Source of the DNA: Monilinia fructicola
Lineage: Eukaryota > Ascomycota > Leotiomycetes > Helotiales > Sclerotiniaceae
Assembly: GCA_008692225.1 (NCBI GenBank)
Contig: VICG01000008.1
Coordinates: 372,001-436,000, forward strand
Reading direction: 5' to 3'
Length of the DNA stretch: 64,000 nucleotides
How positions within the stretch are numbered: position 1 is the first letter of the stretch; each line of letters begins with the position of its first letter. The notes beneath the pieces were generated by a model. That model was not told the origin of the DNA and did no database searches. It saw nothing but the letters and a program-made list of their open reading frames with translations. Below are positions 33,444-45,121 of the stretch, piece by piece. The translations under genes and the position numbers were made by a program.

Positions 33444-35882
33444 GAGCCCGCAGGCAAGGTGGATATGTCCGCCACTGTTTGAAGGGATTCAATTGTTAAG
33501 ATATACTTTCGTAAAGGAGTAAAAAAAAGACCAGACTCTAGAAATGATCCAATCTCGACTCGACTGGACTGAAACTTTTTTAGAAATTGCGAGATTAATA
33601 TTGACGAGCAATGGTAAGAAGGATCGTTGTAACAAAGGTCCACACGGTAAGAGGTCTGGTACTTTAGAATGGTCGCGCTTATGACAACTAAATAATCTGG
33701 TACCGGAAGAGTCGGCCAGGAGATCGCGAATAGGCGGTAATCTGTTAATGTCTGAACCTTGTAAGGTCAGAGTGGGCAATTGAACGATAGGATATGATCG
33801 AAGTGCTCGCAGAAATACCATCAAATTGAAGGTATCGTGAAGTTTGGAAAGAGGGTTTATGTGGGTGGGTATGCGGACGTTTGGGGGGGGAGAGATGGGG
33901 ATGGGGAAGGGGAAGGGAAAGAAATTGGAATGTGAAGGGATGGATAGTTTATGGTTTGGGTTGAGTTGAGTTTGGTTTGGGTGAATGGAAGGAAGTTTCG
34001 GGGGAGGGAGGAGGTGAGAGGGGAGTTCGTAAAAGCTTATTGAGCATACATGGAAAAAAAGATTAGCAACAAACGCCACTTGAAACCGTCGAATTCGGAG
34101 AACGGATACTGAATAATGGATGGATGGATGGACGGATGGATGATGGATGGATATAAGATAGATGTAGGCGAAGTACCGAGTAGTAGTAGTAGTAGTTTCG
34201 TAAACTAGGAGGATCTCTCATACATCATATAACGTATGGGATATTGTCATCAATGCCTCGCTCAACTCTCAGATATTAGATCGGGAGGGAGGGAGGGAGG
34301 TGGGAGGTCGGTGGGAGGTAGGTAAGTAGACCAACAGGTAAATAGGTAAATAGATAGAGATAGATAGATGAAAGAAGAGATTGAAGAAGGTACCTAGGTA
34401 GGTATTACAGTAAAAGATGGGATGGAATTACTCGACGTAGAATAGCCTGGAGATGAATAGATGAATAGATTAGGAGAATAATAGATTTGATTGATTGAGT
34501 GATTGTTAGATTGGTAGATTGGAATTGAGGGATGATTTGAACGGACTTGGCTTTTGGAATCAAACAGAAAATATGAAAGAAAAAAGTATTTCCGTAAAAC
34601 AAATGATTAATTTGTCCTCTGGGAACAGTATGATGATGATAATGATGATGATGATGATGATGTTGTTGATGATAGGAATAATAATAATACTCGAGTAATG
34701 ATAATAATAATGATAATGATAATAATGATAATAATGATAATAATGATAATAATGATAATAATAAAAATAATAAAAATAATAATAATAATAGTAATAATAG
34801 TAATAATAGTAATAATAGTAATAATAGTAATAATAGTAATAATAATAATAATAATAACAATAACAATAATAAGAGAGAGCAAGGGAGAGCAAGGGAGTCG
34901 GGTAAGTAAATAATAATATAATAGTAATAAGCTGGAAGTGTGATAAATACCTAGTAGGTAAAGAATTAGGTAGGTACTGTAGGTACAAGTAGGTAGTAGG
35001 TAGGTAGGTAGGTACCTAGGTAGTATCCAAAAGTGTATTCAAAAGGAAAGTGCTTAGGGATCCCAATAGGTATAAGAATGAATCATGAATGAATAACCTA
35101 ATAATAACAAATAGATACTGGGTAAATCAGTGGATGAGTAATATTTATTACTCGAGTGCCGCCATATATACATACCATACTCTCTCTACCTGCCTAGGTA
35201 GGTACCTACTTCGTATACACATACAATAATAATAAATAACCTTGGAAATACACATCACATAAAGCGAATTCTCATTGGATCTTACTTTTCTGTAAGTAAG
35301 TAAATACATCTCCCATCTCCCTAATGAAAAGACCGAAGGAATGGTGAATGCTGCTGCTTATTCATCATTGCTCACTCATGCTGCCGCCATGCAATTTTTA
35401 GAGAGGGCTGAACTTTCAACATTTCCTTGGAGGGTGGTTAGTTAGGGTTAGGATTTACACTTATATTTACACTTACGGAGCACATTTACATTTATTTACA
35501 TTTACTCCCCTCTGTACATCTACAATGACATTTACACCAATCAATTGCAATCCAGAAATCAGGGGTTCCCCTTCAATATCAACAAAGCTCTTACTTTAGG
35601 AGGAGGCATGTCCACATAATATGTGAGGCGTCACCGGCGTGAGATCTTAGTCTGTGACTGTCCTGGGCTTTGTCATGATGTTTTGATGTATCACCGTCCC
35701 ATTGCATACATGATGCATGTTTAGCATTTTACTACTGTAGATATGGAGTACTTTGAATGGATACTACAGTGCAGTAATCAGCACCTACTACCTACCTACC
35801 TACCTACCTCGTAAGCAGATGAGAGTAGATGAGATACAGTAGATATTCTACCCATGAATACTATATATATACAATACTTAGC
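33444..35882. other. Intergenic region upstream of the flippase gene
   Basis: This is gene-poor DNA with microsatellites and TAGGTAGG palindromes (34391-34402, 34990-35020, 35190-35215) and an imperfect (ATTTAC)n run at 35449-35520. ORFs here are translations of repeats or lack family features. A TATA-rich, GA-rich flippase promoter is plausible at 33444-34080 but unproven. Confidence 0.5.
34628..34872. repeat. Compound trinucleotide microsatellite (ATGATG / AATAATG / AATAGT / AATAAC)
   Basis: About 245 bases consist of several adjoining trinucleotide-based arrays: GAT first, then AATGAT, AATAGT and finally AAC/AAT units. Read on the minus strand it yields long Leu, Tyr or Ile homopolymer ORFs, which are artefacts. 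Confidence 0.9.
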
Positions 35883-37341
35883 CACCAGTGGGTGCACGGA
35901 CTCATAAAACGTGACAGTTTCATAAAAATTCGAAAATATAGTATATAATTCTATTAAAAATAAAGTTATTATTATAATTAAAATCGTACATATTTTTTAT
36001 TGGTATCCTTTATAATCTTGCATTTACTGGGTAACTTGTTATACCTTTTTTAGATTTTCTTTTTACGTTATCTTACTTTATTTATTCTGTAAAATTTTCT
36101 TTAATTCGTTTAACGAATTCTATTTATGTTTTTAAGTATGTTGTTTTAATATATTCTAAATTGCTTTAATGGGATTAAAATCAGATAATTGAGAGGGGTG
36201 GAATAAGTTTTTAATATTATAAATATCCTTGAATTGTTAAGTTAGCTTATATTTTCGAAATCTATAACTTTTATTATTATCCTTTATTAATAATTATTCA
36301 ATAATAAAATCAATAGTTTTTAGCTTTTTAATAATATTAATATAATATAAAAGAATTTTATTAATATAATATTTTTGAATTATTACATTCCTTTTTAGCT
36401 TAACCTTTAATACTTAAGATTTTAATATTTTTTATTTTATAAATCGTTAAGCTTACTTTTTATTACTTTTGTATATAGAACAATATTTAAAATATAAAAG
36501 ATATACAAATCCTTTAATATATTCTTTTTTATTGTAGTAAAATAACAATATTTTAATTTTTAAATAGTATAAAATCTATATTAACTAATGGATTTTGTTA
36601 TTATTTAATGTTGGGTATTCTATAATGTTTTCAAGCTTATATTAAATGCTCTATTTTTTCAGAATTTTCCCTATCCTTTAAAATATAGGATTTATATATG
36701 CTTTGTTTGTATGTATAATATAATTTCAAAATTTATTAATAATATCGTTTTTATACTCCTTTCCAAAATTAATGTGTTTTTTTTAGTTTAGAATATTTAT
36801 ATTCTTTTCTAAATAAGTAACTTTGTAGTATTAACCCTTTTTTAATATATCTTTTAAAATTTTTTTACAAAAAACGTTTTTTAATATTTAATTCATAATA
36901 ATTAATTATAACTTTGTAAAATTAATTTTATACGTTATTTTAAAAGAATAAAATAAGCATTTTACAAGTTTCCAAATTCGTTTTAACTAGCTTTTTTAGA
37001 TTTTTAGAGTATTACCGAATATGCTTATATACTTTTTGGCTTATTTAAGTTCTTTTTTTAAATTATTGTAAAGCTATCGAAAAAATAATGCTAATATACA
37101 TTGTAATATAGCCTTATGTTTTTTTTATATTAATATACATCGAATATTTGAAAAAATTTAGATTTTTTTGGTATATCGTATTCTCCGTATATTTCTTTAT
37201 AAAAAGATATATTTTTTATAAGGATTTGCTTATGTTAAAACTAGTATTTTGAGATTAAATTATATATTATTATTTTGAATCGAAATGAATTAAATATATT
37301 TTCAAAAATATATGTTTTATGAGTCCGTGTACCCATTGGTG
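35883..37341. mobile_element. Longer copy of the CACCAGTGGG inverted-repeat transposon family, 1459 bases, AGC target duplication
   Basis: The left end is identical to that of the 284-base element at 8131 over 29 bases. The right end matches in inverted orientation, with a C-to-T change at two sites (for example CCCATTGGTG instead of CCCACTGGTG). Both flanks carry the triplet AGC (35880-35882 and 37342-37344), consistent with a 3-base target duplication. The interior is very AT-rich with no ORF, as expected after RIP. The last 130 bases can be aligned by eye with the right interior of the short element, which suggests that the short one is an internal-deletion derivative. This copy is probably the dead remains of a larger element. 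Confidence 0.85.
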
Positions 37342-39471
37342 AGCCCAAGTACGGAGTACAGATCTAGATAGCTACAGTACAGGAGGACTTTGCTAATTTA
37401 TCCGATTTGTATTTGTAAGTCTTATAGTAACCTATGGAAAAAGGAATCATACAGTATTTGTATGGAACAAAGTGGAGACATACCAAGAACAGTCAAGACT
37501 CAAGGAGAGAAAAAAAAGTAGAATTTGACATATCTACTCTGTCTGTATGGGATGTAAGCATTGTGTATGGCGCCGTGTGCAGTAGGGAGGAACGAGGTAC
37601 TAGGTACAGTAGTAGCTCATTGGGCTGGAATAAACTATTCAGCAACATATCAAAAAATGGCTGGGGCGGCTGGAGTTGAGCGAGATACTCGACATTCGAC
37701 AGTCGACATTCGGTCCAACAAAAGGATTCCAGTCTGATGTTTCCCTTCAAAGACGTTGGTTCGGAGAAAAGCCTCGGATCTTATTATTACCCAGTACTAC
37801 AGCATTATTACTAGCTAGTATTGCTATTATTACTACTTGTATATCTGACTATGAAAATTAATCAGGATGAGCAACAAGTACGTATAAAGTAAGATGAGTC
37901 CGAGAGTCTTCAATCATCACTTGGTGCAAAACCCATTCGTATAGTACTAGGTATGTTTTGCATAAAGGAGAGAGAGAGTATAAAAGCGTGCTGGACCTAC
38001 TCAAACCCAATATATTCCATATAACCATCCGTCATTTCATTAAACGAATATATTAGATGTACAGTGTATTCAACTTTATCCATATTGTTAACCATATCAG
38101 TCCATCCCCCCCATCATCATCAAAGCAATAAATCATTTAATTGATCTGTTTTTAACTTTCTGGGCTTGTTACTGAAATATTTCATCGTAGATCTCTATTT
38201 TAACCGAGTGGATAAAGCCTTACGTTGATCACCTCATCCCTTTTTTTACCTTGACAAGATATCCGAAACCAGCTGGGCAGCTGGTAAAAGGGTTCCCGGA
38301 GTCTAGAAAGAGCGAAACGTCTTTATGTCTGCATTATGTACAGGATATACAAGATATTCAACATATACATGATATTATGTATGTGAAAATGTCAATATAC
38401 CAGTGCAGACAGTACTTATTAAGTACAGAGTGCTAGCTACCGTGCCTAGAACCGTACTTAGGGGTATCATTCAATCTTACTAGAGGGGGGAAGAGAGGGG
38501 GTATCATGAATCAAATCGGAAAATGGCAACACTAGAGATACCTAGGTAGAGGTCTAGTATACCTATAGCTAATACCCTACCCTACCCTACTCTACCCTGC
38601 TCTACTCTACTCTACTCTACTCTACTCTACTCTACTCTCCTCTCTCTCCTCTCTTTCCTCTCTCTCCTCTCTCTCCTCTCTCTCTCCTCTCTCTCCTCTT
38701 TCTCCTCTTTCTCCTCTTCGAGTCCTTTCAAGGCAAAGGTAAAATTACTGCTTACTCGAGTAAGATTGGCATGCATAATAATATTATTCCTACTCAAGTC
38801 CAACATGAGGCTTAGACTATGAATCTTAGAAGGATGGCGAACATCCGGTCCGGACTCCAAGATCCAAATGAATGGATGGATGTTTGACATCTGCATCACA
38901 TTGAAGCTAGAACAAAAGGTAGATGCATGGACTTATCTAGATTGGTGGTCACGGTGGTAAAGCAAGGGAAAACATTAATAATGCAAATACCGGTCCATTA
39001 CACCACTTATTAATGATGTTACAGAAATTATATTGATACATACATCAGTAACAGTGATTTATGAATGAAAATTCAACAGTACTCACCGGTAACTCTTCGT
39101 GTAGATCCATAGCCCGATCGTTTCCACTCTGAATTTACAAAAAGACACATGCCCACACGCAGTCGTGGAGGAGTTTCACTTAGATAAATGGCGGTTGATC
39201 GTAATGCCAGTCCCAATACTGTACCGCCCCGTAACGCTCAGTGCTTACCTAATACCAAAAATAGAAACAGTGAATTGAAATCCGTCATCCCGTGATGTTC
39301 GTGTCTGCAAGCATCGATTACGCGACAAAACGCGACTTTCAACTTTCAACCTTCAACTCTTGACTTGCGAAATCAACAAGACTGATGGATACTGTCAAAA
39401 ATATCCTACGGTGAATTTGATCCAATATCATGTCTTATTAAACCTGATATACTTGTTGGAGGCTTCTCAAC
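37342..39471. other. Intergenic region with pyrimidine repeats
   Basis: No gene is supported. TACGGAGTAC follows the transposon end (37350-37359), and pentamer and CTCTCCT arrays lie at 38577-38710. ORFs at 37434-38436 show no family feature. Confidence 0.5.
38577..38710. repeat. Pyrimidine-rich tandem array (CTACC, CTACT, then CTCTCCT units)
   Basis: An array of 5-base units grades into 7-10-base CT units. The minus-strand translation is an artefactual Glu/Arg run. Confidence 0.85.
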
Positions 39472-41441
39472 ATGTCTCAAGCAAAGAGGAATGGCAATGT
39501 CCGCCAATTCTTCAAACCATTACAACAGGCCTCCGTATCGAAAACTACCCCTCCTCCCGTAAAACAAAGTGATAGTCAGACCTCTTCTAGATCAACACTT
39601 TTAACAAACCACCAGCCCGAAACCCTAAACTCAGATGATCCTTTGGAGTCTACATCTTCTCAACAATCTTGCTCTTCCTTATCAGAACCACCCATGAGCC
39701 CCCACAATCTTCCTCAAATATCTCAAAAGGTGTGGTGCCGGGTTCGGACGACGAAGAAGATGATGATTCTGATAGTTCTTTGGAAGACCTTGATGTCATA
39801 TTCAACACAAATCGCACAGCGCCTGCTGGTATCCCTTCTGTGCCAGCTCCAGGAACTCCCAGAGCTTCTAGATCCAGAAAACCTCCAACCTCAACCCTTC
39901 AACGTTCTCCATTGACTGTGAGAACACACTATAAGTTTGATTTGAAATATCTCAAGGCAATTGCAGCGGATGATGAAGCACTCGAGGCAAAAGAGAGAAG
40001 GCTAAAGAAAATAACCCAGGAGGATACTGAGATGGGAGACGATGAGCCTATAGCATTCTCGAATGATATACACGGCAACATTCTCCGAGGGTTACATGAG
40101 GAGAAGGAAGAAGGCGGAGGGAAAGATGTTCAAAAAGTCTTGAATGCTGTCAAGAGAACAGAAGCCTTGAATATGGGCAGTCGATGGTACTTTTTTGAGA
40201 CCGAGGAAATTCCTACAGTCAAGCGACAGCCATTCCCAAAAGCTTCAGTCCTGAAAAAACTGGAAGAACGATCTCGCAGAACCCCAGATCAGACATCAAA
40301 CGTTCGTGTCTGGATTTGCAGAGAATATGGTTGCATATGGAAATACATTGCCAGATGAGATCATTGAGTGGATTCTTGATGACTTTTGTATGGAAGAACA
40401 GACGGACCTTCGAAATGCCTACTCTTCGGTTTTGAGAGTATCACGAAAACAAGTTTATCGACTTGTCACTCCAGAGGTCATTAGAAGGATGTTCAAATCT
40501 CTCGGTGCTACGTCTTCAGCCATTACTCTTACTGACAAGATAAACCCACGTCGAGAAATATCCGATGCATATGCACATCACCCATGGTCTAAAGTCCGAG
40601 CTTTGATTGATCTCATAAATCTAGTAGCCAAGCATCTCCAAGTAGAAACCAGATTAGAAGTCATATGCATACTCCTGAGGCTAGGCATCGATCCAGTGTT
40701 GATGGAAAGAGTAGATCTCTTCTCACTAGTGCAGACAACACTTCACAGCCTCTGTCTCTACATCGACCCAGAAATTTGGGAATCAAGCGTAAGCTCCCCC
40801 ACCAAACCCAAACCCAACCCCAACCCGAAGCTAACATTCCCCAGTCCCAAACCATCTGCGCCACCCTCTTCTCCACCGTCGAACTCCCCTCCCTCCGTCT
40901 CCGCATCGTCACCTCCATACCCCCCACCCGCTCCTCCCGCCTGCACGAACTCCGTCGTCGCCTCGCCCTAACATTCTACTTTTCCTCCCTCCCCACATCC
41001 CTCCACCCACCTCAATCCATAATCTCCATCCGCGCCCTCATTCAACGTCTCAAAGATCCTCCCTTCCAGATTAATCGCAACACCGATTACCGCGAGCTCT
41101 CCTCCCTAATTCTCCTCCTAGACATCGCGATTGACGATGGACGAGCCGAGGGCATGGATTTTTCCGATAAAGAGGTGGAAGCACAATTTAATAGAGATGT
41201 AGATGAACTGACCTCTCGACTCGCCAACTTTGGTATCAAGGCCTCGGGTGCAGCTAACATTTCAAGGGTGGAGGCCGGAGGGATTTTGAATCTGGTGGAG
41301 AGGAGGATCGAATATACCGTTCGGACTAGACCGAAACCAAAAAATTTGTTTTATGAAGAAATCAAAAATCACTACGAGAGACAAGAATCTCTAGGGGGGA
41401 TGCAAAGGGGCATGTCAAACTTTGTAAAGAAAGCAAAGTAG
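39472..41441 (+). CDS. Fungal protein with a possible PCNA-interacting motif, about 637 aa, unknown function (two frame breaks)
   Basis: Exons are 39472-40788 and 40845-41441, joined at a GTAAGC...CTAAC...CAG intron. The N-terminus MSQAKRNGNVRQFFKPL resembles a PIP box ending in FF, as found at the ends of many PCNA partners. An acidic/Ser patch follows (PGSDDEEDDDSDSSLED). The C-terminal half is a helical, leucine-rich domain (DEIIEWILDDFCMEEQTDLR, ALIDLINLVAKHLQVETRLE, RELSSLILLLDIAIDDG). Two frame shifts interrupt it. One is a C run at 39699-39703 that appears one base short; the other is an extra base near 40290-40303. With those allowed, one continuous product results. A role in replication or repair would fit a PIP box, but that is inference only, and the family is not recognised. 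Confidence 0.75.
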
Positions 41442-41680
41442 GCCGGTACCACAAATAATCTGATGGGGCGCAACTCGAGGGAGCCCATCGGTGTTGGGCT
41501 AGAATCTTTCAAGGTTCAAACATATTGTATGCAATCTTCATGATATTGAATGTTAATGTATCATACACGCTCTAACGACAAAACCTGCGATATTGTGAAA
41601 TTGTAATGTGCAAAGCCCCCTTCTCATCCACTTCCACCATTTAGACTCTCAAAATACAGCCCTCTCCATCGGTCAAACAC

Positions 41681-42608
41681 CTAATCATAGAATTTCCGGT
41701 TGACATTGGGTCCAAATAGTGTGGTTCGAACAGAGGGTAGGGCGTTGTCCTGGAGTAACTTCAGACGTTCCTCAAAAGTGTTGTTGATATCAATCTTTCC
41801 CCCTCCACCAATAATGGACAAACCACCAGCGCTGCCAGAAGTTAGCTTCCAATTTCCAACATACCACTCTCTGAAAGGGACAGAACGTACGATTCTTCCG
41901 GCAGAGGATTCTTCTCATCTATACTAGCCGAAACCTCCTTCTTCGTCTTCTCCTTGTACTCCTTCTGTGCATCCTCAATCGCTTTCTTGATAACGTCATA
42001 ATCCTGTTTTCTCCCTCGCACCTGCAACTTCGCCTCATTCAATGCATACATTCCCTCCAACAAGAGATTCTTCAATATCTCCGTATATTTACCCTTATCC
42101 TTTGTAGCCTCCTTCAACTTTCCTTGTGCTTGCTCGAAAATACTATCGAGAAGTTCTTGGCGAGCGGAGAGGACCTTGAGACGAGTCTTGTTTGCGACGG
42201 TTGATTGAGTGATTTGTTGGGACATGCGGGCGGTTTTGAATTTCTTCTCGTACTGGCTATCAATTGAGGAGGTCTCTTGACGGACCAGCTTGGATTTCTC
42301 AATGGCGAATTCCTGTGTGCGGATGTTAGGAGGGAGGTGGTTGGTTGACGGGTGGAGACGTATCATTTGCTTTGAGTTCGATTTCGCGACCTTTCTCCAT
42401 GGCTTCCTGCTTGATGAATGCAGTCATCTTCTTCAACTCCTGTTTTCACATTGTGTCATTAGAAATTCCGGGGATGGGAAACCTGGGGAGCGAGGTGGGA
42501 GGCTCTACCTGCGACACCTGGAGATACAACATTAGCAGAGGCCTTTGAGTCCATGTAATGGTTGGAAATAGCTTCACTTACCTGGTCGTCTGACAAAGCG
42601 TGTGACAT
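41681..42608 (-). CDS. vma4: V-type proton ATPase subunit E, with a 9-base microexon
   Basis: Subunit E forms part of the peripheral stalks that tie V1 to V0 in the vacuolar proton pump. Proposed minus-strand exons: 42608-42582, 42517-42509 (9 bases, residues VSQ), 42439-about 42362, 42312-41891 and 41831-41681, about 228 aa, the usual family length. Diagnostic sequence: ELKKMTAFIKQEAMEKGREI, EFAIEKSKLVRQETSSIDSQ, TVANKTRLKVLSARQELLD and a C-terminus with FEERLKLLQDNALPSVRTTL and GPNVNRKF. Four introns interrupt it, three of them in the first 120 codons. The donor after the third exon is not a GT at the expected place (ATGATACGTC); either two bases are missing, or a GC donor nine bases upstream is used at the cost of three residues. 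The NIPA-type gene starts divergently 554 bases away. Confidence 0.93.
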
Positions 42609-43162
42609 GATGGGCGATTGGTATGTGGAAAGCTGCAAAGGGAGATTTTGTGGATTCGAGAGGTGTGGGAGATGTAAGTTGGATTTGTCGGAGCTTCGAG
42701 AGCAACAAGGTTGGGGATTGAGTCCTAGGATAGCTCCCAGGTCCAGAAGCGATAAGGGAAGCGACGTCCGATTAATGATCATGTGATTATGTGGCGTTTA
42801 CGTATTTCGACTCTTGAACGGTGAGGAATGTTGTTCCTTGACCCTAGGGAAATTAATAATTCATGCCAGAATTCCTCTTATATCATCTGGAGATTGCTGT
42901 TCACACTGTCATAGTTACAAAATTACATTTGTTGTGAATCATTGCCTTGGAATTTTGGAGTGATTTGCACGACTCAGGATATTCAGCTTGCGACTGTATA
43001 CCAAGTACTGAGACATCGCATATGACTTAATGTTGACCGCGAGTTGGAACAATCACCTTACACCAATAAGTATTTCACTCGACAAACCATTACACCATAC
43101 AATCTCTTTCTCAGACAGACCTGTATTTCGATATACCAAATGAGGTTTTGCAGCACATCGTG
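42609..43162. promoter_or_regulatory. Divergent promoter region between vma4 and the NIPA-type gene
   Basis: This 554-base stretch separates two genes that start on opposite strands. No specific factor site is claimed. Confidence 0.45.
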
Positions 43163-44901
43163 ATGGGACAGCTCGGCGACCTATCGCCTGGAGGAAGCGT
43201 GGCTGTAAGTCAAATCCTCCCGTCCTCGACATAGTTTCTATTATTCGTCACACAAAGATCTAACTGCGACTTTTGAATATTGGCAGATTGGGATATTAGT
43301 AGGATTAATATCCACGAGTGTCCAAAGTCTCGGCTTGACTCTTCAACGCAAATCGCATATTCTGGAAGATGAGAAAGGGGCACATCATGTTCGAAGGCCG
43401 CCATATCGAAGGAGGAGATGGCAGTTGGGCATGGGAATGTTTATTATATCGAACCTTGTGGGGAGCACGATCCAAATAACAACGTTACCTCTTCCTGTAC
43501 TGTCAACCTTACAAGCCTCGGGCCTGGTCTTCAATTCCATTTGCGCCACTTTGATATTGGGGGAACCGTTCACGAGATGGTCTTTGGGAGGAACGTTATT
43601 GGTCTCGACGGGTGCGATTCTTATTGCTATCTTTTTGGAGCCATTCCAGAACCAGCTCACACACTGGACCAACTACTTTTACTCCTCGGGCGACGGACGT
43701 TTGTTATTTGGATGATAATGCAAGCTTTGTTAGTTTGCGGGGATTGTAGGTCTTGCATGGTTTCTAGGGAGAGTTCCAAGAATTTCGGCAAGTCCTCGAA
43801 TACGACTCCTGAGAGGATTGGCTTATGGATGTATCAGTGGAGTGTTGTCAGCCCATTCGTTATTGGTAGCCAAATCAGCAGTTGAACTCTTGGTCCGGAC
43901 GATTGTTGATCGGCATAATCAATTCGATAGATGGCAATCATGGGCTATTCTTTTCGGTCTTGTTTTCCTGGCCTTGACACAACTATACTTCCTACATCGT
44001 GGTCTCAAATTAGTATCTACCAGTGTGCTTTATCCGCTAGTATTTTGCATTTACAACATCATAGCCATCCTGGATGGTCTTATATACTTCAAACAAACAA
44101 ACCGACAGATTATCAGCCCTTCACGCAGGATTAATCGCCCTCGGTACAGCAATCTTACTCTCAGGAGTCTTGGCTCTCTCCTGGCGCCTCAATGAAGAAC
44201 AAACTCAACCCGCCGTATCTCAAAGTGCGCTGGCCCCTGGCTTGGGCTTAGTCGAAGATACTGATGATTCATCGGAATCTTTTACGGCAGACGAAGAAGC
44301 AGCTATAGGTGCGGAAAATCAAGCCCTCCTAACCGGAGAACCCATGACCCCTACCACCAAACATGATACTATTATCGGCGCTACGAGACATGTCAGAAAA
44401 GCAGTTCGTCTCTCAGAAGTCAATGAAATTTGGGGTGAATTAGAAGATGATGATGCAAACTCGTCTCCCACAAGAGCAAATAGACCAAGACCACCAAGAC
44501 CGGATTCAGCACCTACACTCCCTAGGTCTTTAACATATGATGAAGAAGAAGCGGGATCACCCATCCCAGATGAAAATACAACTTTGTTACATCGACAAGT
44601 ATCTTCATCACGGAGGAGAAGGAGACGCTCCACAGGTTTCCCAGGATTTACGGCGAGACCTACACCCAGAAAGAAGAGGTCGTTAAGATCTGATAGTCAA
44701 GATGCGACGGGGGGTTGGTGGAAAATGAAATGGTGGAAAGATAGAGATAGGGATCATGAGGGGGGTAGTGGTAAAGGTCCTCCCAATTCTTCGGGTGGTG
44801 GTTATGGGAGTGCGGGACTGGGAATTGGTGGAATAGGGGAATCTGACGACTCTGGGGCTGGAGCTGGAGCTGGAGCTGGTCCTTCGGATACAAGTAGTTA
44901 G
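43163..44901 (+). CDS. NIPA/DUF803-type membrane transporter, about 551 aa (three frame breaks)
   Basis: The NIPA (DUF803) family consists of multi-pass proteins related to drug/metabolite transporters, and some members move magnesium. Exons are 43163-43204 and 43287-44901. Hydrophobic segments include ISTSVQSLGLTLQRKSHILE, GMFIISNLVGSTIQITTLPL, STLQASGLVFNSICATLILG, GEPFTRWSLGGTLLVSTGAI, LSAHSLLVAKSAVELLVR and STSVLYPLVFCIYNIIAILD. The TLQASGLVFN and GEPFTRWSLGGT patterns are typical of the family. The C-terminal ~230 residues are a disordered, acidic to Ser/Arg/Gly-rich tail. Frame breaks: T run 43632-43636 (one short), G run 43739-43742 (one extra) and the AAAC repeat near 44091-44103 (one extra base, or a four-base duplication). 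A substrate cannot be inferred. Confidence 0.88.
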
Positions 44902-44980
44902 GAGAGATACTTATTTTATATATGATGATTGCAGTTTTCCTTTTAAACTTTCAGTAATTGACCTTTTAAGGTTGACTCAT

Positions 44981-45121
44981 GAGATGAGTTGAGATGAGTT
45001 GAGATGAGTTGAGATGAGTTGAGATGAGTGAGTTGAGATGAGTTGAGATGAGTTGAGATGAGTTGAGATGAGTTGAGATGAGTTGAGATGAGTTGAGATG
45101 AGTTGAGATGAGTTGAGTTGA
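44981..45121. repeat. (GAGATGAGTT)n decanucleotide minisatellite
   Basis: About 14 copies of a 10-base unit, one of them shortened, begin some 80 bases after the stop codon of the NIPA-type gene. Confidence 0.9.

Noticed and set aside
33489..34079. Minus-strand 196-aa ORF before the flippase gene
   Set aside because: It is Pro/Ser/Phe-rich from pyrimidine-rich upstream DNA and has no family feature. It is more likely leader or promoter sequence.
34405..34988. Long Leu-, Tyr- or Ile-rich ORFs on both strands
   Set aside because: They are translations of the trinucleotide microsatellite at 34628-34872, appear in several frames at once and have no other content.
38180..38310. Possible tRNA-like segment
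   Set aside because: A GGTTCCCGGAGTC-like stretch suggested a B box, but no acceptor stem or cloverleaf could be paired. No tRNA or rRNA gene was found in the window.
40661..40971. Pro-rich end of the plus-strand 221-aa reading frame in the PIP-motif gene
   Set aside because: This part reads through an intron (GTAAGC at 40789 to CAG at 40844) and continues out of frame. The spliced product continues with a conserved-looking helical domain.
44981..45121. Possible CRISPR-like array
   Set aside because: The copies are directly adjacent with no unique spacers, and the organism is a eukaryote.
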